This document shows, in pieces, positions 57,001 to 64,000 of a stretch of 64,000 nt of DNA. Source of the stretch: Corbicula japonica. Taxonomy: Eukaryota; Mollusca; Bivalvia; Venerida; Cyrenidae. The notes below the pieces were generated by a model, which was not told the origin of the DNA, made no database searches, and saw nothing but the letters and a program-made list of their open reading frames with translations. Within the stretch, counting starts at the first letter, position 1, and every line of letters begins with the position of its first letter. The translations under genes and the position numbers were made by a program. The DNA lies in the NCBI GenBank assembly GCA_038501625.1, contig JAZAYU010000079.1, positions 1,364,001-1,428,000 of the forward strand. The letters are read 5' to 3'.

Positions 57001-60000
57001 GTAATAGCCCTTATTGAGTAGAAGAACCCTATTGATTATGGGATCAGTAGGTCAAAGGTCAAGGTCACAGGGGTCTGGGGGGGGGGGCGCAGGGGGGAGA
57101 CATGCGTTTTTCACAAAAAACATCTAGTTTCATTCTTCTTTAGAAGGTTTTTATTCCCCTTTTCAGAAGAAATCATCCTATTTTTTCCCTAATTGTAGTG
57201 CATGGGCATTTATATTGTTTTGACTCCACCAATTTTCCCTTAGAACTTTCAGCACATGGTATTTAAATAGGAGGCTGTGTGTCCTTCCCTGACAGGTATG
57301 CAGGCATTATTTCTGAAAATAATTGTGTCTTTGTGTTAGTATTACCACTGCAGTTTTCAGGCCACCAGGAATCAGTGGAAGCTGCTTTCTTCAAATATAG
57401 ATTGATCATTACTGGTTGTTTCAGATTTCTCCTGGAGCCACTGTCAAGGATGCGAAGCTGCAGTTGCAGGATCAAGTGTCAATACCAGTAGATCAACAGA
57501 AGCTGATTTACCAAGGCAAACCATTGTCAGGTACTATAGTCCACAGCTGTTATTTTTTGCCAAGGAAAACAATTGTTAGGTACTATGGTGCACAGCTGTT
57601 TCTTTTTTACTTAGGAAAACCATTGGTAGGTACTGCAGTGCACAGCTGTTCCTTTTTCACCAAGGCAAACCATTGTCATGTTTTGAAGGGCAAAGCATTT
57701 ATTGTTTTTTACCAAGACAAACCATTGTCAAGTATTACAGTGTAAAGCTGTTCCTTTTTCACCACAGCATCTGAACCATTGTTAGGTACAGTAGTGCCCA
57801 GCAATTTATTTTTAGCTCACCTGAGCACGAAGTGCTCATGGCGAGCTTTTGTGATCGCCTGATGTCCGTCGTCCGTCCGTGTGTCGTCAACTTTTTCTTC
57901 AAACGACTTCTTCTCCTGAACTCCTGGGCCAATCTTGCTGAAACTTGGCAGGAATGTTACTTGCATGAAGCTTTACAAAAATTGTTCAAATGGTTCCAGT
58001 CCATTGCCTATCTAGGTCACAGAGGATAAAAATAGATTTTGAACATGAAATTTTTAAAAATCTTCTTCAATGAAACCGTAAGGCCTAGAACTTTGATATT
58101 TGGTGTGTAGCATCACCTAGTGGTCCTCTACCAAGATTGTTCAAATTATAGCCCTGGGGTCAAAATTGGCTCCACCCGGGTGGGGTCATGTGTTTTCCTT
58201 ATAAATATATAGCAAAAACTTAAAAAATCTTCTTCTCCAAAACCGCAATGGCTAGAAGTTAGATATTTGGCATGAAACATTGTCTAATGGACCTCTAACA
58301 AAGTTTTTCAAATTATGGCCCTGGGGTCAAAATTTGCCCCGCCCCAGAGGTCATGGGTTTTCCTTATATCAATATATAGCAAAAACTTAAAAAATCTTCT
58401 TCTCTGAAACTGTAAGGCCTAGAATTTTGATATTTGGTATGTAGCATCACCTAGTGGTCCTCTACTAAGATTGTTAAAAATATAGCCCTGGGTTCAAAAT
58501 TTGCCCCGCCCCAGAGGTCATGGGTTTTCCTTATATCAATATATAGCAAAAACTTAAAAAATCTTCTTCTCCGAAACCGCAATGGCCAGAGGTTAGATAT
58601 TTGGCATGAAACATTGTCTAATAGACCTATAACAAAGTTGTTCAAATTATGGCCCTGGGGTCAAAATTTGCCCCGCCCCAGAGGTCATGGGTTTTCCTTA
58701 TATCAATATATTGCAAAAACTTAAAAAATCTTCTCCGAAACCGCAATGGCCAGAGGTTAGATATTTGGCATGAAACATTGTCTAATAGACCTCTAACAAA
58801 GTTGTTCAAATTATGGCCCTGGGGTCAAAATTTGCCCCGCCCCAGAGGTCATGGGTTTTCCTTATATCAATATATAGCAAAAACTTAAAAAATCTTCTTC
58901 TCCAAAACCGCAATGGCTAGAGGTTAGATATTTGGCATGAAACATTGTCTAATGGACCTCTAACAAAGTTGTTCAAATTATGGCATTTGGGTCAAAATTG
59001 GCCCCGCCACAGGGGTCGCCCATTTTACATAGAATTATATAGGAAAAATCTTGTAAAAGTCTTCTTCTCTAGAACCATAACACATAGAGCTTAGAATTTT
59101 TACATGTAACATCACTTTGTGGACCTTTACCACGTTTATACATATCATGACCCCAGGCTCGAATTTGCCCCACCCAGGGGCTTATCAATTTTTACATATA
59201 GCTAAATAGTAAGAACTGAAGACATGTAGAATGTTTGCTAGTGTCAAACTACACCCCTTGTTCTCTGAAACTAATGCGACTAGACCTTAGATATTTCGTG
59301 TTGAGTATTGTAAAGAGACCCTTTACCAGCATTATTTAAATGTTGGCCCTGGGGTAAAGCTGAAAGTACTTTTGTACTCAGGTGAGCGATACAGGGCCAT
59401 CATGGCCCTCTTGTTTATAAACTATAGCCACTAATGCACAGCTTCATGTACTATAGTGCACAGCTGTTCCTTTTTACCAAGGCAAACTGTTGTAATGTTC
59501 TGTAGTGCACTGCCATTCCTTTATACCAAGGCAAACCATTGTCATTTACTGTAGTGCACAGTTGTTCCTGTTTTATCGAGGCAAATCATTGTCAGGTACT
59601 GATGTGCACAGCTGTTCTTGTACCAAGGCAAACCATTGTGATGTTCTTTAGTGCACTGCTGTTCATTTATATGAAGCCAAGGCAAACCATTGTCAGGTAC
59701 TACAGTCAGTGCACAGCTGTTTGGCAAACTTCTGGCTCTTTCTATTTTGCACACATGTACTGCAAACCTTTTTTTTACTTTATTGCATAGATCGTTGGCA
59801 AACAATTGTCAGATACTGTAGTGCACAGCTGTTTGGCAAATCAATGTCAGGTACTAAAGTACCATTGTCAGGTACAGCAGTGCATAGCTGTTTGGCAAAC
59901 CATTGTCAGATACTGTAGTGCACAGCTGTTTGGCAAACCATTTTCAGATACTGTAGTGCATAGCTGTTTTGCAAACCATTGTCAGATACTGTAGTGCGCA

Positions 60001-62146
60001 GCTGTTTGGAAAACCACTTTCAGATACTGTAGTTCACAGCTGTTTCGCAAACCATTTTCAGATACTGTAGTTCACAACTGTTTCGCAGACCATTGTCAGA
60101 TACTGTATTGCACAACTGTTTCGCAAACCATTGTCACATACTGTAGTGCACAGCTGTTTGGAAAACCACTTCCAGATACTGTAGTTCACAGCTGTTTGGA
60201 AAACCACTTTCAGATACTGTAGTTCACAGCTGTTTGGAAAACCACTTTCAGATACTGCAGGAAAACCATTGTCAGGTAGTGTAGCAGACAGTTTGGCAAA
60301 CTTTTGGCTTTTACTATTTTGCACAGATGTTTGGCAAACCTATGTCATATACTATAGTGCACAGATGTTTATTAGCAGAGAAGAACTTTATTTTCACCAA
60401 GGTACATAACATACAACATGGGGTGGCATATCTTTGCATTGCAGAGATGTTTTGAAATTGAAAACCTTTATCAGTCTCTTTTACTGAAGTATACAGTCAC
60501 TTAGCAAAATTTTGTAAGATACTGAATTTGACAGCTATTGGCGAACCTTTGTCAGGTACCAGTGTGCACAACTGTTGCTTGTAATGTTTGTTAAATGTTA
60601 ACAGTCTATTTCATTGGCAAAAAAATTTAAAAAATGAAAAGGCATAACACAATTTTCATAGTTCCAAATGTCAGAATAATATTTTATTTTGAAATAACTC
60701 TATTCTGAAATCTCTATAGTTTTGTATTGTTCAAACCCTTGGAAATTGTTTTCCAGATGAGAAGACATTGGAGCATTATAAGATAACTGATGGGGCCAAA
60801 ATGTTTTTGATGCTAAGAAAACCTGGTGCTGGTCTGACTCCCGCTACCTCGTCATCTACACCGTCACATACTCCGATGAAATCCCCAGATATGGCACCAA
60901 TGGCAGTAGATACACAGGTATTGTGCTGCGTTATTTACTTTTGACCCATAACAGGCCAAAAATTTGTTATTGGAGATACTTTTTTGTTGAAATTGGATTT
61001 AAAAAATAGAATAATTAGTTGAACTGTATTATAGTACAATGTAGTTAAGTTTTGTTTAGTGTAACTGTGTATATTCCCTTCCAAAAATCTTAGCTTTCCT
61101 AGAATGTTTCAAATGTTTCTCTCAAAAAGGATAGAGTATGGCCAACATGGCTTCTACAATGTACTTCCTTATTGCCACCCTCTTTTTACATAATTTGATG
61201 CAAAATTGTTATCATATTAAGAAAGAATGCCTTGACTCACATAACTGGGCAAAGTCATGTCTGTTGCAAATAAAATTGAAACTCTACCTTAAATTTGGTG
61301 ATTTGGGTCAGCAGTCTGTTCATATATTGATGAAAAATATTGTTGAATGAAAACTGAAGTAACTTTCAAAGATGGGTTGTATTTCTAAAACTCAATATCA
61401 AGATTTAAAGCTTAAAAAGAATCACAACAGTATACTGGTATGTTTGTCATCACAATAGTATATGTTTGTTATCACAAGTTCACAACACTATCGTTTGTCA
61501 TCAGAGGCTTTCAGAGCAGTTTATGTTTGTGTTTGATTTCAGGATGAAATGTTCACAATCACCGAGGATCCAACAGGGTTTTGGGAGAAATTATCCAACT
61601 TTCTCAAGAGACATTTCACAGAAAAAGATGCAGCCAAAGTGTTAAGGGAATTCAAAAAGGTAAATCTACATCGAAATGCATCAGATATATTAATATGGCC
61701 TACACACCATAATTATTAAAGCAGTTCATTAATAAAACCTAATCAGTTCAGCCAAATGACATCGTCAGCACAAAATGGAAAAAGTTAAAACAGATATTCT
61801 GCCCAATAAAATCAATGTTGTACCAACAAGGAATTTTACACTATGTCATAAATCATAGTTTATAGATGAATGTACAGATAATTGCATGACACAATATGAC
61901 ATGGCTTTTCTTCAATGGGCATATAAGGCTGGTGGCTTTTCTTTGCCAGGATCAGCCTATTCAGATCTGATTTTTGTACTGTAAGTCTAGCGTTAAAAAC
62001 AGTAGTGTTTCAGACAATTGCTGTACATGATACCCAATGTTTATACATTTCAGAATCATGAACGAGGTCTCAACAGCATGAGTCTAGATGACATTGAAAG
62101 GTTGGCAGCAAGAAAGCTGGAACTTTCTCATCCACAGAACACTTGA
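54036..62146 (+). CDS. UBL4A: Ubiquitin-like protein 4A (Get5 orthologue), 5 exons
   Basis: UBL4A works with BAG6 and GET4 in the cytosol to hand tail-anchored membrane proteins from SGTA to GET3, and in quality control of mislocalised proteins. Exons 54036-54083, 57425-57530, 60757-60917, 61543-61659 and 62054-62146 join in frame (phases 0, 1, 0, 0) to give 174 aa; human UBL4A has 157. The N-terminal ubiquitin-like fold covers about 1-75: MRIYVKVLKGSECEVS, TVKDAKLQLQDQVSIP, QQKLIYQGKPLSDEKTLEHY, AKMFLMLRKP. A Ser/Thr/Pro linker follows (about 77-103). The C-terminal BAG6-binding Tugs region runs from about 106 to 174: GFWEKLSNFLKRHF, AAKVLREFKKNHERGLNSMS, LDDIERLAARKLEL. There is no C-terminal diGly, as expected for this non-conjugated family. 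Introns 1 and 2 carry Helentron-like elements, and intron 2 carries an exon-derived repeat array. Confidence 0.95.
54210..55195. repeat. Possible TIR element with TTTTGACGCC words
   Basis: CTCGAGTATCCAGTTTTGAC then GCC near 54215 and the inverted GCGTCAAAATAGGACCTCCG (55167-55186) form imperfect ends. GGCGTCAAAATAGGGC and a direct CAGTTTTGACGCC (54424) lie inside. No target duplication was found, so the boundaries are tentative. In UBL4A intron 1. Confidence 0.4.
55578..57132 (-). mobile_element. Helentron-like tandem-repeat element G
   Basis: Reverse orientation in UBL4A intron 1. The 5' end is at 57131 (minus: AAACTAGATGTTTTTTGTGA then AAAACGCATGTCTCCCCCC). Ten or so 145-bp units (55650-57060) each contain AGTAGGTCAAAGGTCAAGGT on the plus strand. 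Towards its 3' end on the left, a CCGTCTGT run (55619-55645) precedes the hairpin TGTCTCCCCC..GGGGGAGACA (55581-55605). The 5' word TGTCTCCCCC complements the 3' GGGGGAGACA. Confidence 0.75.
57425..57530 (+). CDS. UBL4A: UBL4A exon 2
   Basis: 106 nt between TGTTTCAG and GTCAG|GTACTA, phase 0 to 1. It encodes ISPGATVKDAKLQLQDQVSI and PVDQQKLIYQGKPLS, the ubiquitin-like helix and third strand. Its 3' end and donor seed the following minisatellite. Confidence 0.95.
57512..60560 (+). repeat. Minisatellite derived from UBL4A exon 2 donor
   Basis: Starting at the exon 2/intron 2 junction, copies of CCAAGGCAAACCATTGTCAG then GTACTNNAGTGCACAGCTGTT repeat with a roughly 50-62-bp period over 57540-57800 and 59430-60560. 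Element H splits the array. The first copy is the functional exon end and splice donor; the rest lie in the intron. Later units shorten to about 50 bp (TTTGGCAAACCATTGTCAGATACTGTAG). Confidence 0.85.
57812..59416 (-). mobile_element. Helentron-like tandem-repeat element H
   Basis: Reverse orientation in UBL4A intron 2, inserted in the exon-derived minisatellite. The 5' end is at 59416 (minus: ACAAGAGGGCCATGATGGCC then CTGTATCGCTCACCTGA). Units of roughly 165-170 bp contain AAATTATGGCCCTGGGGTCA. A GTCCGTCGTCCGTCC patch precedes the 3' hairpin TGAGCAC-GAA-GTGCTCA and AGCTCACCTGA at the left. The 5' word GCTCACCTGA complements the 3' TCAGGTGAGC. Confidence 0.75.
60757..60917 (+). CDS. UBL4A: UBL4A exon 3
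   Basis: 161 nt between TTTTCCAG and CAG|GTATTG, phase 1 to 0. It completes the ubiquitin-like fold (DEKTLEHYKITDGAKMFLML) and encodes the Ser/Thr/Pro linker. Confidence 0.95.
61543..61659 (+). CDS. UBL4A: UBL4A exon 4
   Basis: 39 codons between GATTTCAG and AAG|GTAAAT, phase 0 to 0. It encodes DPTGFWEKLSNFLKRHFTEK, the first helices of the BAG6-binding domain. Confidence 0.95.
62054..62146 (+). CDS. UBL4A: UBL4A exon 5 (stop codon)
   Basis: 31 codons after CATTTCAG including TGA (62144-62146). It encodes NHERGLNSMSLDDIERLAAR and KLELSHPQNT, the conserved LDDIERLA helix. Confidence 0.95.
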   Translation, partial: NHERGLNSMSLDDIERLAARKLELSHPQNT

Positions 62147-62475
62147 CAGAACTTTTTCTTCAAATCCAAAATGAACTCATAGTAGCTGATGTGGCAGTCA
62201 TATAAAATAACATCGGAAGATCAGTTTTAGTCCAAATGCAATAAGCTTAAAGATTTGTGAAAGTTGGCGGTGCTATTTAGTGTAAACATCAAAAAATCTT
62301 TCTAGTCTTAAACAGGAGATTGTTTGCAGGTGAGCAACTGCTAGGAAGTTGCAAAGGAAAATATTGACTAGATACTGCAGATGACTTCATTATAACAACA
62401 AAGACACTAATAACATGTTGTAACTGAATGTTTTACTCTAATCTAGAGATTAAAGTTAATTTTAAATAGTACGAT
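62147..62475 (+). other. UBL4A: UBL4A 3' untranslated region with possible poly(A) signal
   Basis: ATTAAA at 62449-62454 is the first plausible polyadenylation signal after the stop. A canonical AATAAA is not seen before the downstream MITE. The end is inferred. Confidence 0.4.
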
Positions 62476-62694
62476 GGCTACATTAAGGAGTCAGTGGCTC
62501 TATATATACATATATAGCAGTCAATGTGCCACAAATTTGTATGTTGTTGAAAAATGGTTGAATAACTGTGAAGTTAAGGAATTTATTGTTGATTCAATGT
62601 ATAATAAGGATCATTTGTTATCAAGGTTGAAGAAAATTATTCAATGTATCTTCAGTTGATACTAAATGTTGATTTTGACTTTTATTTACAAATA

Positions 62695-63506
62695 CAGTGG
62701 AATTGCGATAACTTAAACGCGATAATTCAAAATGACGGTTAAACTCAAAGACAGTCGCCAATTTTCCTTAAATATTTAACTGAAAAAAAGTTGTGATAAC
62801 TCGAAACCCAATAACTCGAAATTTTCAATATCTCGAACATATGAATAAGTCCCTTGAATAAGAAATAAGCACAAGTTGATCACGATAACTCGAAGTACTT
62901 GTATTGACACGATTTTTCACACTTCCCGGGCGAATGTTCGGAGTCTTTTGTTTATCACCAACATGTCAAAAAGAGTTGTTAGTAGCACGACATTGTAATG
63001 ACATGTTTGTGAAGCAAACAGAGTGATTTGCCTCAAATTAGTGTCAAACATTTAGAGTTGTTAATTTTCCTTTCTATAAAACAACTTTTCATTAATGTAT
63101 CAATGAGCAAACAACACAACACTTTGCATATGACATTTATAACGAAAAATAATAAATTATTAATATCATTTTTTCCGAGTAATCTTGTGAAGGGCCTGTA
63201 AATTGAGATGATACCTGGATCAGAAAACAACATTTTCTATTCCAAGAAATGTTCAGTGTTTGTACAATGATATTTGTTAAAATTTATGAAAATCTTGTTT
63301 CTTCATCGATCTTTATTTATATAAGGATTCACCAAAATAAAACTAAGTAATAAAATTATTAGAAAATAATTATCTTGTTTTATTGAGCAAACTTGACAAC
63401 AAACATTTGTCATGTACGTCCCGTATGCTACCGCGATAACTAAGTTCGTGATAATTCAAAGTAAATCTTCAATCCCTTGGGACTTTGAGTTATCGCTATT
63501 CGACTG
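62695..63506. mobile_element. pogo/Tigger-like MITE
   Basis: CAGTGGAATTGCGATAACTT at 62695 is inverted against the right end (minus: CAGTCGAATAGCGATAACTC from 63506). TA precedes the left end and CA follows the right end, a TA duplication with one change. Subterminal AATAACTCGAAA words are repeated inside. CAGT..CGATAACTC ends are typical of pogo-family Tc1/mariner elements. No transposase. Confidence 0.7.
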
Positions 63507-63742
63507 CATCGTAATTACAACATTGACCATCTATGAAAATCAATTGAATTTCATATTTCCTGTAGGTTGACATAAAAAAACTGATGTGATACTTTTATAT
63601 TTATTGCCAGTTGACATTGAAATTCGATGTCAGTTTATGAAGTTAAAGAAAAGGTTATGAAATTATTGTAGAACATTGGATTACAGTAACTGTAGATTTT
63701 TATAAAATTTGCTTATTACTTTAAAATTTGTTCCAGTCATGA

Positions 63743-64000
63743 TTTTTATCCCCTGCCAATGAAATCCCAAGGGGGATATTGTTTTGGCATTGTCTGTCTG
63801 TATGTACATCCATCCAAATTTTGTTTCTGCACTATTTCACTGCAACAGCTGGATGGATTTCAACAAAACTGGGAACCATCAATACCAAGTGGAGATGCTC
63901 AAATTGTTGTCTTGTTCCTGTCAGACCTTTTAACAAAGAGTTTTTGCCCTTTGATAAGTTATGCAATATGCATATAGAGCAGTATTCTGTTCCACTTTTT
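63743..64000 (-). mobile_element. Start of a further Helentron-like element (I), cut by window end
   Basis: TTTTTATCCCCTGCCAATGA then AATCCCAAGGGGGATATTG forms a hairpin followed by CTGTCTGTATGTACATCCATCC. This matches the 3' end design of elements G and H in reverse orientation. The body runs off the window. Confidence 0.55.

Noticed and set aside
1..64000. tRNA, rRNA and snRNA genes
   Set aside because: I looked for B-box-like GGTTCGA-type words and cloverleaf pairs and found none I could support by eye; a tRNAscan-SE or Infernal run would settle this.

Overview
The window is animal nuclear DNA, AT-rich and intron-rich. It is most likely from a bivalve mollusc. I infer this from spliced genes with metazoan orthologues and from repeats with the style common in clam and mussel genomes: tandem units containing GGGCCATAA, GGAC-type tetranucleotide runs, terminal GGGGGCATAA hairpins, and palindromes built on GATCAG..CTGATC. 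No rRNA, tRNA, CRISPR array or prokaryotic gene was seen.

Three genes can be assembled exon by exon with matching splice phases. (1) RPAP3, minus strand, ten coding exons from 42081 down to 10769 (546 aa). It encodes an HSP90 co-chaperone subunit of the R2TP complex. This copy has one TPR block instead of the two in vertebrates. (2) CFAP276 (C1orf194-like), minus strand, from 53733 down to 48335 or 45826. It is a ciliary microtubule inner protein gene with two alternative, same-length last exons. (3) UBL4A (Get5-like), plus strand, 54036 to 62146 (174 aa), in the BAG6/GET tail-anchored protein pathway. CFAP276 and UBL4A are head to head with 302 bp between their start codons, so they probably share a bidirectional promoter. 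A possible first exon of an unknown plus-strand gene lies at 6841-6986.

Layout: 1-850 featureless; 851-4497 a foldback transposon with a perfect 9-bp target duplication; 5105-5760 a 21-bp minisatellite; 5761-10440 mostly featureless, with a hAT-like element at 8950-9497; 10445-42081 RPAP3, whose introns are full of mobile DNA (eight Helentron-like or small TIR element families, a 44-bp minisatellite, long microsatellites, and an RLE-type non-LTR retrotransposon at 35.5-38.85 kb); 42.1-45.8 kb intergenic with dispersed repeats; 45.8-53.7 kb CFAP276; 54.0-62.5 kb UBL4A with two Helentron-like insertions; 62695-63506 a pogo-like MITE; 63743 to the end the start of another Helentron-like element.

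The most unusual material is mobile. At least eight elements share one architecture: a 5' tag (AACTAGA or ACAAGA), a short 5' hairpin, a C-rich word, tandem units of about 140-172 bp, often a tetranucleotide run, then a 3' hairpin whose G-rich arm complements the element's own 5' word. The sequence of the word differs between families but the complementarity is kept. Other points of interest: one element nested in another; nuclear-receptor-like motif arrays inside one family; a minisatellite grown from the UBL4A exon 2 splice donor; and small palindromic MITEs lying within a few bases of two RPAP3 splice donors.
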